64,000 nt of DNA. It comes from Bacillus sp. FSL H8-0547 (GTDB lineage Bacteria > Bacillota > Bacilli > Bacillales > Bacillaceae). The position numbers and the translations under genes are program-made. Where the stretch lies: contig JBBODD010000001.1 in the NCBI GenBank assembly GCA_038002745.1, positions 124,001 to 188,000 of the forward strand, in the 5' to 3' direction. Positions 1-7,955 of this stretch are shown piece after piece; position 1 is the first letter of the stretch, and the number at the start of each line of letters is the position of its first letter. The notes beneath the pieces are model-generated. The model saw only the letters and a list, made by a program, of their open reading frames with translations. It did not search any database and had not been told where the DNA came from.

Positions 1-54
1 TCATTACTGTATCAAAGGACGGGTTTGTTGACAAGCTGAAACCGGACGCCTCAT

Positions 55-522
55 TTATATCATTGATTTTCCGGCAGCAGCGCTCCATTCGGCAACTGCA
101 TCTGCAAACATTCTGCAGGCTTCCTGTTCCAGGTCAGATTCAGGTGAACCTTCTATTTTTAATGTATCATGAAAAACTTCTGCCCCTGTTTCTTTAAACC
201 GCCTTTGCAGCATGTCTGCTGCCTCGCAGAATTTCGGATAGGCATGATCTCCTGACCCGAAACAGGCAACCAGCTTCCCTCTTAGGTTTAACTCTGAGAG
301 TTCTTCATAGAAATCTTCTGCCTCATACGGAAGGTCTCCGTCTCCCCACGTGTAAGACCCGGCAAAAATCACATCATAGTTGAACAGCTCATCTGTCATG
401 CAAAGATCCAGCTCCTCAAACATTACATCCATCCCTTTTTTACTTAGCTGCTGTCCGATCAGTCTTGCCATGTCTTCTGTATTCCCTGACATGCTGGCAT
501 ATAGAATAAGAGCCGTTTTCAC
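55..522 (-). CDS. ykuN: Flavodoxin (YkuN-like)
   Basis: Short-chain flavodoxin: an FMN-binding cytoplasmic electron carrier that replaces ferredoxin when iron is scarce. The N-terminus carries the phosphate-binding loop (YASMSGNTED), followed by the TYTWGDGDLP-type and FGSGDHAYPKFC segments that cradle the isoalloxazine ring. About 155 residues is the usual length. The frame stays open to a GTG at 531, but the GTG at 522 is preferred because AAAGAGGTG lies at the right distance and the protein then begins MKTALILYASMSGN, as in B. subtilis YkuN. Two Fur-type boxes overlap the promoter. In B. subtilis ykuN is followed by ykuO and ykuP; here the window ends. YkuP is the alternative paralogue name. 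Confidence 0.9.
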   Translation of the reverse strand: MKTALILYASMSGNTEDMARLIGQQLSKKGMDVMFEELDLCMTDELFNYDVIFAGSYTWGDGDLPYEAEDFYEELSELNLRGKLVACFGSGDHAYPKFCEAADMLQRRFKETGAEVFHDTLKIEGSPESDLEQEACRMFADAVAEWSAAAGKSMI

Positions 523-540
523 TCGTGCCACCTCTTTAAT

Positions 541-597
541 TGATAATGATTTTCATTTTCACTTTTACTTTAATTGAAAACTATTCTCATTGTCAAT
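541..597 (-). promoter_or_regulatory. Two Fur boxes over the flavodoxin promoter
   Basis: Positions 541-555 read TGATAATGATTTTCA, one mismatch from the 7-1-7 Fur consensus. A second, overlapping set of 7-1-7 half sites lies at 574-596 (on the minus strand it contains TGACAATGAGAATAG). The second site covers a TTGACA -35 element of the flavodoxin gene. Iron repression by Fur is known for ykuN in B. subtilis; for this genome it is inferred from the sites. Confidence 0.85.
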
Positions 598-611
598 TGT
601 TTCTGCTGAAA

Positions 612-638
612 TAAAAAAACAGCTTTATCAGCTGCTTG
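612..638 (-). terminator. Terminator after ccpC
   Basis: On the minus strand CAGCT-GATAA-AGCTG is followed by seven T residues, a Rho-independent terminator just past the ccpC stop codon. It separates ccpC from the Fur-controlled flavodoxin gene. Confidence 0.8.
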
Positions 639-656
639 CACAAAAAATCGTCCCTT

Positions 657-1529
657 TTACGAAATTCCCTCTTCGTTCAGAATATCGAGAAATGCCTGCA
701 CTTGCTTCAATTTAAACGATGACTCAAACCCAAGCAGCCATGTGTCCCTTACGATTGGATCTCCGTGCTCGTTTAATAATGGAATTTTATGAATGTCCCG
801 ATTGTCGTCCACAAGCGTAACCGAAGGCAGGATTGCATATCCGATTCCGTTGTAGGCCATTTGTTTGCACGTTTCAATCTGGTCGACAACAATCGTGCGC
901 TTTGGGCTGCTCTGAAAATGTTTATGCCACCAGTCCTGAATCTCCTGGTAATAGGATGAGTCGCTTTTAAACTGAATAAAGGGCCGCTCGGTATCAATCA
1001 AATCCTCAACCTTATGAATTTCTGAATCCACTAAGTACAGGGTGTCTGTCAGCAAGTGCTTCTTGACCCCTTTCCACTCCGGATTGCCTCTGATGATGCC
1101 GAGGTGAACGTGATCTTCATACATGCTTTTTAAAATCTCGCTGCTCCACCCTGTAACAAGCGAAATCTTTGCATGAGGATATTTGCTGACATATTTTTTT
1201 AGAATGTTAGGCAGCCAGTGCTGTCCGATGATGGATGCCACGGCGATCTTCAGTGTTCCGTGCACTTCTCCTTCAAGCTCTGAAATCTCTTCACGCAGTT
1301 TTTCTTCTTTCTTCGTCACTTCTTTTGCGAATGCTACAATCTTTTCTCCCGCAGGCGTAAGCGTCAGTCCTTTTTGTGAACGGATAAAAATTTGAAAGCC
1401 CCATGACTTTTCGATGGACTGCAGCCTTTGTGACAGCGCAGGCTGGGAAACAAAAAGCCGTTCGGATGCTTTTCTCATATTCATTTCTTCAGATAGAACT
1501 ACGAGCATTTTTAATTCAGTCAGCTGCAT
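657..1529 (-). CDS. ccpC: LysR-type regulator CcpC
   Basis: LysR family regulator, 290 residues. Residues 1-60 form the winged helix-turn-helix (NMRKASERLFVSQPALSQRL), and the rest is a periplasmic-binding-protein-like effector domain. CcpC represses the tricarboxylic acid branch genes citZ and citB, with citrate as the known effector. The assignment rests on the protein and on position: in B. subtilis ccpC (ykuM) lies between ykuL and ykuN. GGAGGTATTT precedes the ATG. A perfect CcpC dyad (ATAA-N7-TTAT) lies directly upstream, which fits autoregulation. Confidence 0.9.
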   Translation of the reverse strand: MQLTELKMLVVLSEEMNMRKASERLFVSQPALSQRLQSIEKSWGFQIFIRSQKGLTLTPAGEKIVAFAKEVTKKEEKLREEISELEGEVHGTLKIAVASIIGQHWLPNILKKYVSKYPHAKISLVTGWSSEILKSMYEDHVHLGIIRGNPEWKGVKKHLLTDTLYLVDSEIHKVEDLIDTERPFIQFKSDSSYYQEIQDWWHKHFQSSPKRTIVVDQIETCKQMAYNGIGYAILPSVTLVDDNRDIHKIPLLNEHGDPIVRDTWLLGFESSFKLKQVQAFLDILNEEGIS

Positions 1530-1542
1530 AAATACCTCCTCT

Positions 1543-1557
1543 ATAAGTTTTCCTTAT
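1543..1557. promoter_or_regulatory. CcpC dyad (ATAA-N7-TTAT)
   Basis: ATAA at 1543-1546 and TTAT at 1554-1557, separated by seven bases, match the CcpC recognition dyad exactly. The site is 14-28 bases upstream of the ccpC start codon and between ccpC and the divergent permease gene, so it could control both. Confidence 0.65.
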
Positions 1558-1655
1558 ATTATATGCTAATTTATTCATAATTTCATTATTGTCACTCGAA
1601 GAATATACTAAGGGTGAAAAGCGCGCTTTAACTTGTCAGGAAGATGTGATGCTTT

Positions 1656-2387
1656 ATGGAATGGCCGATCTTTTTCATCGGTATTGCAGCAACCTTCATC
1701 GGCACTCTTGCAGGGAGCGGCGGGATGATCAACATGCCCCTTATGCTCATGTACGGACTGCCTATTCACACCATTATCTCCTCTAATAAATTTGCAAATA
1801 CGTTAAGTTCATTTTCAAGCTTTGCTGTTCTTCTTAGAAAAAAAGAAGTGAACGTGAAGGAAATGGCAGCAACTGCGCCATTTACGGTTGGAGGAGGTGT
1901 GATTGGAGCTGCCTTCACAAGTCAGCTGAGCGGTGAAGTGATGACTGTCATCGCTCTCTTTCTCCTCCTTTTCGCTTTGGGGCTCAATCTGTTGAAAAAA
2001 CCGCAGGAACAGAAAACGGCTGAACCCCGGCTGAAGAAAAGCCTCTACCCTCTCGTTTTTGGAATTGGAGCCTATGACGGCATGTTCGGGCCCGGGCAGG
2101 GAACTCTCCTGATGTACACCTTTTTGCATAACGGATTTTCCTATATTAAATCAGTTGCCTTTACACGCTTTCAGACTTTTTTAAGCTGCACCGGGGCATT
2201 CACTGCCTACGCCCTTTCAGGCATCATGAATTGGAATATTGCGCTGAGTCTTGCTGCTGGAAGCATACTTGGAGCACAGATTGCAGTGCGTTTTGCAGCA
2301 AAGCTCAGTTTTAAACAGGCGGCTTGGCTGATACGTCTGATCACTGTTCTCCTCATTCTTCAGTTATTCTATAACCTTATCTTATAG
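1656..2387 (+). CDS. TauE/SafE-type sulfite exporter family permease
   Basis: Integral membrane protein of 243 residues with about eight hydrophobic helices. The N-terminus (FIGIAATFIGTLAGSGGMINMPLML) and the internal repeat (GIGAYDGMFGPGQGTLLM) are the duplicated glycine-rich signatures of the TauE/SafE (DUF81) family. Members export sulfite, sulfonates or other organic anions; the substrate here cannot be read from sequence. It is divergent from ccpC and 11 bases upstream of a VOC gene that likely shares its transcript. The ATG at 1656 has only a weak AGGAAG-type site 12 bases upstream. Confidence 0.85.
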   Translation: MEWPIFFIGIAATFIGTLAGSGGMINMPLMLMYGLPIHTIISSNKFANTLSSFSSFAVLLRKKEVNVKEMAATAPFTVGGGVIGAAFTSQLSGEVMTVIALFLLLFALGLNLLKKPQEQKTAEPRLKKSLYPLVFGIGAYDGMFGPGQGTLLMYTFLHNGFSYIKSVAFTRFQTFLSCTGAFTAYALSGIMNWNIALSLAAGSILGAQIAVRFAAKLSFKQAAWLIRLITVLLILQLFYNLIL

Positions 2388-2398
2388 GAGGTTTCCCA

Positions 2399-2761
2399 AT
2401 GAAAATAAAAAGCCTGCATCATCTGCAGCTGTGCGTTTCTCCTGCAGAAGAAGAGCCTGCCCGCCGATTTTACATTCAAGAGCTCGGATTTGAAGAAATA
2501 CCTAAGCCGTCGGCACTTTTAAAGAATGGCGGTTTCTGGTGCCGGGCAGGATCAATAGAACTGCATATCGGCCTTGAGGAAACGGACAGATCCAAAAGCA
2601 AGCGGCATCCGGCCTTTGAAGTAGAAGATCTTGAAGATGCCAGGGATTATCTGACTAAGCTTTCTGTAGAAATGAAAGAAGAGATACCGATTCCCGGTGT
2701 AAACAGATTTTCATTTTACGATCCATTCGGAAACCGGATTGAACTCCTTGAACTAAATTAA
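2399..2761 (+). CDS. VOC (glyoxalase/bleomycin resistance) family protein
   Basis: Protein of 120 residues with the paired beta-alpha-beta-beta-beta modules of the vicinal oxygen chelate fold: LHHLQLCVSP at the start, HPAFEVEDLEDARDYL in the middle and FYDPFGNRIELLE at the end. The last motif and the leading histidine supply the usual metal ligands. Members are lyases, dioxygenases or antibiotic-binding proteins, so the substrate is unknown. TAGGAGGTTTCCCA gives a strong ribosome site overlapping the end of the permease gene, so the two are probably co-transcribed. Confidence 0.8.
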   Translation: MKIKSLHHLQLCVSPAEEEPARRFYIQELGFEEIPKPSALLKNGGFWCRAGSIELHIGLEETDRSKSKRHPAFEVEDLEDARDYLTKLSVEMKEEIPIPGVNRFSFYDPFGNRIELLELN

Positions 2762-2767
2762 ACAGCA

Positions 2768-2806
2768 AAAAGGCGCGAGAGTTACTTCTCCTGCGCCTCT
2801 TTCTTT
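2768..2806. terminator. Bidirectional terminator between VOC and MFS genes
   Basis: GGCGCGAGAG and CTCCTGCGCC form a stem with T-rich tracts on both sides. It serves the convergent VOC gene (plus) and drug efflux gene (minus), whose stop codon lies inside it. Confidence 0.8.
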
Positions 2807-4311
2807 TCTTTTGGAAGCCTTAATATAAGAACGAAACTGATTACAGCAAATAGGAACACAATAATATAAACACTGTGAAGGGAGTATGTCAGGCCTTCTT
2901 TTAAAGCCTGCATGGCATCATCAGAAAGCTTTGATGCTTCCTCAGGGCTGAGGAGCCTGTTAATGGAATCAAGATTGATTGTTTCACCAATTCCTTCATC
3001 CCTGAAATAAGACTGCAGCCGGGTATTTAGTATTCCTCCAAGCAGAGCGGCGCCAATCGTATTACCCAGCGTTCTCATAAACATGTTGGCCGCTGTTGCT
3101 GAACCCCTCTGCTCCCAGCTGACTGTACTTTGAATGGAGACAATGAAAGCCGTCGTGGTCATTCCCATCCCTATGCCGACAAGGAAGGAACCAAAGGCAG
3201 CCCACAGAGGGCCGTCGTCAGGTGTCAGCGTGAAGAAAACAGCACTTCCGGCGATCAGGGCTGCACCTCCGATAACAGAGGTGGTTCTAAAACCAATTTT
3301 AAAAAGGAGCCGCCCTGATATGGTTGATGCGATTGGCCAGCCAATGGACATGGCAGTAAGAGTAAATCCCGCAATAATCGGAGTCTGTCCCATCACAGCC
3401 TGTACAAAAGCAGGAAGAAAAGATGAGATTCCAATCAGCATCACACCTGTTGTTAATGAGGTCATGTTTGCGATGAAGATGCTTTTTTCTTTCCAGATAC
3501 TAAACGGCATCATAGGCTCTTTTGCACTTTTTTCCTGTCGAATAAATAGGACAAAAGACAAAACGGCAGCCGATGAGATCAAAAGGACCGGACTCGACAT
3601 CCATGGCCATCTGATGCCTCCTTCCACAAGAACAATCATAGCTGTGCTTATGGAAAGAAATAAGAATAGGGCTCCCTTGTAATCAATTTCATGTTTTTTC
3701 CGCTCCACATTTTCGTGGAGATATAAAACAAGCCCTGCAATCGCTAAAAGCCCAAGCGGAATATTAACCCAAAAGACAAATCTCCAGCTCACAAACTGGA
3801 CTAAAAGCCCGCCGATTGCAGGTCCCATTACGGCAGAAATCCCCCATACGCTTGATAAGTATCCCTGAATTTTAGCCCGTTCTTCTTTTGTATAAATGTC
3901 CCCGACAATTGTCGATGCAATCGGCATGACAGCGCCTGCTCCAAACCCTTGGATAAACCGTGCTGCAATCAGCCACTCCATCGAGCTGACCAGCCCGCAC
4001 ATCGCAGAACCGGCGAGAAAAACAGAAATGCCGAATATAAGGACAGGCTTTCTGCCGAACAGATCGGATAACTTCCCATAAATCAAAACGGTAACAGCAT
4101 TCATCAGCAAATAGGACGAAAAAACCCAGCTGTATAATGAAAATCCTCCAAGCTCTCCTACAATCGCAGGCATGGCTGTGGATACAATTGTTGCTTCAAT
4201 AGCAGCCATAAACATTGCGAGCATAACCGCAGCCAGGATAAATGGGCGTTTTCTATTCGAAGACTGCTGCTTGATTTCTTCTTTTTCAAGAATAGCCTGT
4301 GCCACCTTCAT
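2782..4311 (-). CDS. Drug:H+ antiporter, MFS DHA2 (EmrB/QacA) family
   Basis: Multidrug efflux transporter of 509 residues with about 14 membrane helices. Motif A after helix 2 is visible as GKLSDLFGRKPVL, motif B as RFIQGFGAGA, and motif C as GPAIGGLL in helix 5; together these are diagnostic of proton-coupled antiporters. Helix 1 contains AAIEATIVSTAMPAI, the DHA2 motif D1. The N- and C-termini are charged and cytoplasmic. The gene follows darB, separated by a terminator, so it is probably its own unit. B. subtilis Bmr3/LmrB/MdtP are relatives; the drug profile is unknown. Confidence 0.85.
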   Translation of the reverse strand: MKVAQAILEKEEIKQQSSNRKRPFILAAVMLAMFMAAIEATIVSTAMPAIVGELGGFSLYSWVFSSYLLMNAVTVLIYGKLSDLFGRKPVLIFGISVFLAGSAMCGLVSSMEWLIAARFIQGFGAGAVMPIASTIVGDIYTKEERAKIQGYLSSVWGISAVMGPAIGGLLVQFVSWRFVFWVNIPLGLLAIAGLVLYLHENVERKKHEIDYKGALFLFLSISTAMIVLVEGGIRWPWMSSPVLLISSAAVLSFVLFIRQEKSAKEPMMPFSIWKEKSIFIANMTSLTTGVMLIGISSFLPAFVQAVMGQTPIIAGFTLTAMSIGWPIASTISGRLLFKIGFRTTSVIGGAALIAGSAVFFTLTPDDGPLWAAFGSFLVGIGMGMTTTAFIVSIQSTVSWEQRGSATAANMFMRTLGNTIGAALLGGILNTRLQSYFRDEGIGETINLDSINRLLSPEEASKLSDDAMQALKEGLTYSLHSVYIIVFLFAVISFVLILRLPKEKKEAQEK

Positions 4312-4325
4312 CGTCTCCCTTTTCC

Positions 4326-4370
4326 GTTAAAAAGCAAAAGAAGGAGCAAATGTTCCTCTCCTTCTCTCCC
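4326..4370 (-). terminator. Terminator after darB
   Basis: On the minus strand GAAGGAG and CTCCTTC close an 11-base loop and are followed by TTTTGCTTTTT. Confidence 0.8.
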
Positions 4371-4375
4371 GGAAT

Positions 4376-4819
4376 TTATCTATTTTCAATCATTTGTTTC
4401 TGAAGTTCTTTCAAAATGGCGCGTCTTGTCAGGATTCCCTCAAAAATGCCGTCGTCATCGACAACACAGACAAAAGAGTGATCAATGACCAAATCCAGCC
4501 CTTTGGAAATCGGATCTTTTAAATGCAGCCTTGGAATATCTGCATTCATAGCCTCTTCAACCTTCATATGTTCAAGCTTCTCAAATTCAATTCGCTGGAG
4601 GCCAAGGATTGCATCCATCATCATGTTTGTGCCAAGAAGTCCATGCAGTTTAAAGAAAGGATCAAGAACCGGCACTGCCGTGTAGCCTGTTTTCGTCAAA
4701 ACAAGCAGCGCATGCTCGAGGTTATTGCCAATCTGTACATGTGCAACCTTATCTGAAGGTATCATATATTCTTCTATCGTTGATTCATTCAGCAATTTCT
4801 TTGTATGTATGCTAATCAC
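4376..4819 (-). CDS. darB: CBS-domain c-di-AMP receptor DarB (YkuL/CbpB)
   Basis: Protein of 147 residues made of two CBS domains (about 15-75 and 80-140) with little else. In B. subtilis DarB binds cyclic di-AMP and, when free of it, activates the (p)ppGpp synthetase Rel and pyruvate carboxylase. The start is GTG, with GAGGGAG nine bases upstream. Order matches B. subtilis (abbA, ykuL, ccpC) except that three unrelated genes are inserted before ccpC. Its own terminator follows. Confidence 0.88.
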   Translation of the reverse strand: MISIHTKKLLNESTIEEYMIPSDKVAHVQIGNNLEHALLVLTKTGYTAVPVLDPFFKLHGLLGTNMMMDAILGLQRIEFEKLEHMKVEEAMNADIPRLHLKDPISKGLDLVIDHSFVCVVDDDGIFEGILTRRAILKELQKQMIENR

Positions 4820-4973
4820 ATTTGTTCTCCCTCTCTAAAAAAGTTCACACCGAACCCATTTACCCCGCTTTAAAAATGTTCAAACTACCTTCTTATTCTA
4901 CCACAAAGAGGGAAAGTAATGCGGATTCATCTTTTCTTTGCCATTCCCTCATCAGCATGTTTTAACATGAAAA

Positions 4974-5004
4974 GCAAAAAAAAGATACTCTTGCTAAGAG
5001 TACC
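4974..5004 (-). terminator. Terminator after abbA
   Basis: On the minus strand GGTACTCTT-AGC-AAGAGTATC is followed by eight T residues. Confidence 0.85.
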
Positions 5005-5016
5005 AGGCGTATGTAA

Positions 5017-5211
5017 TCATTTCACTTCAAATCGGATTCGGTCATACAGCCGGATCAGTTTTTGATAGGTTGCATGATCAGACTGTTTTGTGCCGTTTTC
5101 AATTTCATAAATCTCGCTGCTGACCAGCTCCAGAGCATATTGCTGTTTAAGAAGAAGCTCAACTAAAAATTTTTGGTCGTCCTGTGAAAGAATTTCTGCT
5201 GCAGAATTCAT
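5017..5211 (-). CDS. abbA: AbrB antirepressor AbbA
   Basis: Small protein of 64 residues. In B. subtilis AbbA (YkzF, 65 residues) is a DNA mimic that binds AbrB and relieves transition-state repression; its gene lies between ykuK and ykuL exactly as here. The sequence is helical and acidic (QQYALELVSSEIYEIENGTKQ). The frame runs further upstream, but AAGGGGG with nine-base spacing points to the ATG at 5211. Spo0A~P activates abbA in B. subtilis; no Spo0A box was verified here. Confidence 0.8.
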   Translation of the reverse strand: MNSAAEILSQDDQKFLVELLLKQQYALELVSSEIYEIENGTKQSDHATYQKLIRLYDRIRFEVK

Positions 5212-5284
5212 AATAGATTGCCCCCTTAATGATAGATTAATCAATGAAAAAGCACTGCGTCAACCGCAAATTCCGACAGATTCA

Positions 5285-5803
5285 TTATTTTGTGAACCGA
5301 TTGGCATAGCTGAATGCAGTATAGGAGTCAGGCTTGATTTTTGCTTCCAGGCCCATAGCCTGAATTCTTCCGGTCATCTCCTGAATAAGGTCCTTTGTCA
5401 CACCCTTCCTCCCAATATCCAGATGAATTTCAAATGTAAGATCTGCTCCCTCATCCGAATAAGGAATAAGAATTTCTGCAAGCTCTGCCAAATAAACGGA
5501 TGTAAACGCATAGGCAAGCTCCTGGCTTAAAGTCGTTTCCATGGATATTTTTTCATGGAGGCTCGTCATTGGCCGCGGGATGACCGAATTCTTCAGGCAG
5601 CCCCACGCTCCTTTTCCGAGACGGTGAACATGAACAGCAGTGATAAACTTTGTTTCTGTCTGATGAACCTGTGAATCTGTGCCGATTGACAGAAGATAGG
5701 TGCTTCTCGGGTCTTTCTTCAGGAAGGATTTAATTTTATGGATCATAGCTTCAAATGACATGTTTCCTTCAGAGACATTGTAAAAGACAAAATGGTCAGT
5801 CAT
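5285..5803 (-). CDS. ykuK: YkuK family protein (RNase H-like fold)
   Basis: Protein of 172 residues, orthologue of B. subtilis YkuK (DUF458). Acidic residues typical of an RNase H-like fold are visible (SIGTDSQVHQ near residue 42; EIHLDIGRKG near 130). The biological role is not established. GGAGCTGTCAT precedes the ATG. It lies 74 bases upstream of abbA with the same polarity. About 300 bases separate it from the next gene upstream. Confidence 0.85.
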   Translation of the reverse strand: MTDHFVFYNVSEGNMSFEAMIHKIKSFLKKDPRSTYLLSIGTDSQVHQTETKFITAVHVHRLGKGAWGCLKNSVIPRPMTSLHEKISMETTLSQELAYAFTSVYLAELAEILIPYSDEGADLTFEIHLDIGRKGVTKDLIQEMTGRIQAMGLEAKIKPDSYTAFSYANRFTK

Positions 5804-6075
5804 ATGACAGCTCCTTTTCAGCGGAAATTACAGAACCAAGATATTATATGCTTGGCTGAAGAGAGTATTGAGCAAATTGGCGTAAATTTCATAGTATATT
5901 TTTTCCTCAAAGCCCTCTTTTTAAACAGTCCGCTGTTTCACCGCTGAACAGATCCGCCTCCTTTACCCGAGTCACTATATATAACGTTTGAAATTGAATG
6001 AAGGTTTCGGATTTTCACACAAATTTATAAAAACTTTTTTCACTTATCCAAATGTTGGTTAACACTAGAAAATGA

Positions 6076-6112
6076 CCGCAAAAAAAACAGCCAATGATTT
6101 TGGCTGTTTACC
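6076..6112 (-). terminator. Terminator after the zinc-ribbon gene
   Basis: On the minus strand AACAGCCA-AAATCA-TTGGCTGTT is followed by eight T residues. It begins at the stop codon of the 49-residue gene and supports that gene being real. Confidence 0.88.
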
Positions 6113-6257
6113 CTTTTTTCGTTTGAATATTACGCATATGATAATGGCAGTTGGAACACGAATAATTGACATTCTGATTGGACAGGGCAGTCAGCACTTC
6201 ATTCAGAGGCTGCTGCTCATGGCAATTCGGACAAATGACGCTTGGTTTCGTATTCAT
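6108..6257 (-). CDS. Small zinc-ribbon protein (49 aa)
   Basis: Begins MNTKPSVICPNCHEQQ and carries a second knuckle CSNCHYH near residue 34, so a CxxC-N21-CxxC arrangement with adjacent histidines suggests one structural zinc. GGGAGGGAACCG precedes the ATG, the gene starts 14 bases after the ykuJ stop, and a strong terminator overlaps its stop codon; all three argue for a real gene in an operon with ykuJ. The function is unknown. It may bind nucleic acid or be a redox or adaptor protein. Confidence 0.75.
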   Translation of the reverse strand: MNTKPSVICPNCHEQQPLNEVLTALSNQNVNYSCSNCHYHMRNIQTKKG

Positions 6258-6271
6258 CGGTTCCCTCCCGT

Positions 6272-6508
6272 TTATTGGAGCAAATCAAAAATTTCAATTG
6301 CGATCATATCGATGTTGTCAAATTGATAAGACTGGGGCTTTTCATCTTTTTGGAATACTTCGAGTTCGAACGTATCCGTTTTATCAAAATATTTTACACT
6401 GCAGCGTTTTTCACCCTCAACTTCAAAGAAGCGCTGGCTTGGTTCATTCGAAACGGCATTTTCCTGCAGACTTTGAAGTCTAGTTATGATACCTAAAAGC
6501 TGTGACAT
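6272..6508 (-). CDS. ykuJ: YkuJ family protein
   Basis: Protein of 78 residues (DUF1797 family), known from structural genomics as a small alpha/beta protein without assigned function. The sequence matches the family pattern MSQLLGIITRLQSLQ at the start and DNIDMIAIEIFDLL at the end. GGAGGTGATACTA precedes the chosen ATG at 6508; the frame extends five codons further upstream without a ribosome site. It heads a short operon with the zinc-ribbon gene. Confidence 0.88.
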   Translation of the reverse strand: MSQLLGIITRLQSLQENAVSNEPSQRFFEVEGEKRCSVKYFDKTDTFELEVFQKDEKPQSYQFDNIDMIAIEIFDLLQ

Positions 6509-6684
6509 TAGTATCACCTCCAACAGAGTGAGTCAACTTGAGGTCCGCCTTCGCCTCTAGTTTGTGCGTCCTTCTTCATTCTATCCATCGGATTTACAGC
6601 TGCCTGAAAATTCTTTACATCGTCTCCGGGCAAACATAAAATGGGTATGATGGGAGAAATCAATGATCACAAGGGGGTAAAAAC

Positions 6685-7647
6685 GTGTCGCTTGTAACCA
6701 AAATGGATGAACGTTCAGCAATCATCGACAGTCATGATTTAGGGATGACGGGTCGTACAAGTTCCTATGTATTACTTGAAGAGAATATCACACTCTTTGA
6801 GCCTTCATCAAGTCCTTCTGTTCCACATATTAAAAATGGGTTGAATGACCTTGGCGTCCGGCTTGAAGATATTTCCTATATTATTGTTACCCACGTCCAC
6901 CTTGACCATGCAGGCGGAGCCGGTTTGCTTCTTGAAAGCTGTCCGAATGCTAAGGTTATCGTGCATCCGAAAGGGGCAAGGCATTTAATCGATCCCACCA
7001 GGCTGATTGCCGGTGCAAAAACGGTGTACGGCGAACAGTTTGATGATCTTTTTTCGCCGATCGTGCCTGTGCCCGAAGACCGGATTATCGCCATGTCAGA
7101 TGGCGAATCCATTCAGATCGGACCGGATTCAAAACTCACTTTTTATGATACACCTGGGCATGCCAATCATCATTTCAGCATTTTAGACCATAAAAGCATG
7201 AGTATGTATACAGGGGATACTATCGGCATTTACTATCAGGAGCTGCTTTCTGAAGGGCTTGAATTTTATTTGCCGTCCACTTCCCCGAATCAGTTCAACC
7301 CGGAAGCGATGCTTAAAGCCGCGGATTTATTTGACAGCCTGGACTTAAAGGCAATCCATTTCAGTCATTTCGGAGTGAGCCGCAATCCAATAGCCGCTAC
7401 GGCTGCGCTCAGGGAATGGCTGCCGGTCTTTATCAGGGCAGCGGAAACAGGCGCGGGTCAAATCGGGGTTCGTTCTTTAGAAAAAGCAGCAGAACGTGTT
7501 AAAATGGAACTTCAGCACGAGATTTATGCGTATCTTGATTTAAAAGGCATCCCAAGATCACACAGTGTATACAGAATACTGGATCTTGATTTATCCGTCT
7601 GTGCAATGGGTCTTGTCGATGCATATGCCAAAAAGATAAAGAGCTGA
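6685..7647 (+). CDS. Metallo-beta-lactamase-fold hydrolase
   Basis: MBL-fold protein of 320 residues. The metal-binding motif THVHLDHAG occupies residues 69-77, further ligands are in TPGHANHH and the TGDTIGI aspartate, and a late histidine is in HFSHFG. The C-terminal ~80 residues are helical. Substrates in this family range from lactones and thioesters to glutathione adducts and cannot be deduced. The start is GTG with AAGGGGG seven bases upstream. It precedes a glutaredoxin-like gene by about 20 bases, which hints at thiol chemistry. Confidence 0.85.
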   Translation: MSLVTKMDERSAIIDSHDLGMTGRTSSYVLLEENITLFEPSSSPSVPHIKNGLNDLGVRLEDISYIIVTHVHLDHAGGAGLLLESCPNAKVIVHPKGARHLIDPTRLIAGAKTVYGEQFDDLFSPIVPVPEDRIIAMSDGESIQIGPDSKLTFYDTPGHANHHFSILDHKSMSMYTGDTIGIYYQELLSEGLEFYLPSTSPNQFNPEAMLKAADLFDSLDLKAIHFSHFGVSRNPIAATAALREWLPVFIRAAETGAGQIGVRSLEKAAERVKMELQHEIYAYLDLKGIPRSHSVYRILDLDLSVCAMGLVDAYAKKIKS

Positions 7648-7668
7648 AAAAAAAGGAGCATGACAGGA

Positions 7669-7905
7669 ATGAAAGAAGTACATGTTTATACACAGCCCGA
7701 ATGTCCTCCGTGTCAGATCGTCAAGCAGTTTTTAGATCATCACGGGATACAATACAAGGTTTTCAATGTAGCAGAAGATGCTGAAGCAAGAAAGAGAATG
7801 ACAGAAAAATTAAAATCTTTTTCTACACCAACAGTGACGGTCGACGGGGAAACAGTAGCTGGATTCGATTTGAAAAAGCTTGAAAAACTGCTTGAAATTG
7901 GCTAA
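7669..7905 (+). CDS. Glutaredoxin-like protein
   Basis: Thioredoxin-fold protein of 78 residues. It has the redox motif CPPC at residues 12-15 (YTQPECPPCQ), the cis-proline segment STPTVTV and the terminal GFD motif, so it is a dithiol glutaredoxin/NrdH-type reductant. The upstream ATG at 7660 sits one base from AAGGAG, too close, so the ATG at 7669 is used. It is probably co-transcribed with the MBL hydrolase and ends in a shared bidirectional terminator. Confidence 0.85.
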   Translation: MKEVHVYTQPECPPCQIVKQFLDHHGIQYKVFNVAEDAEARKRMTEKLKSFSTPTVTVDGETVAGFDLKKLEKLLEIG

Positions 7906-7912
7906 ACGAGCA

Positions 7913-7955
7913 AAAAGGATGTCCCAAAGTTTTATTTTTGGGACATCCTTTTTAT
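7913..7955. terminator. Bidirectional terminator (glutaredoxin / Mn catalase)
   Basis: AAAAAGGATGTCCCAAA and its complement close a six-base loop, giving T-runs on both strands. It serves two convergent genes. Confidence 0.92.

Noticed and set aside
1-54. Short ORF on the minus strand directly after the flavodoxin stop
   Set aside because: Seventeen codons, no ribosome site, ends inside the window; more likely spacer before the next gene.
3134-3682. 182-codon ORF opposite the drug efflux gene
   Set aside because: Antisense shadow of a well-conserved MFS gene; no ribosome site and low-complexity reading.
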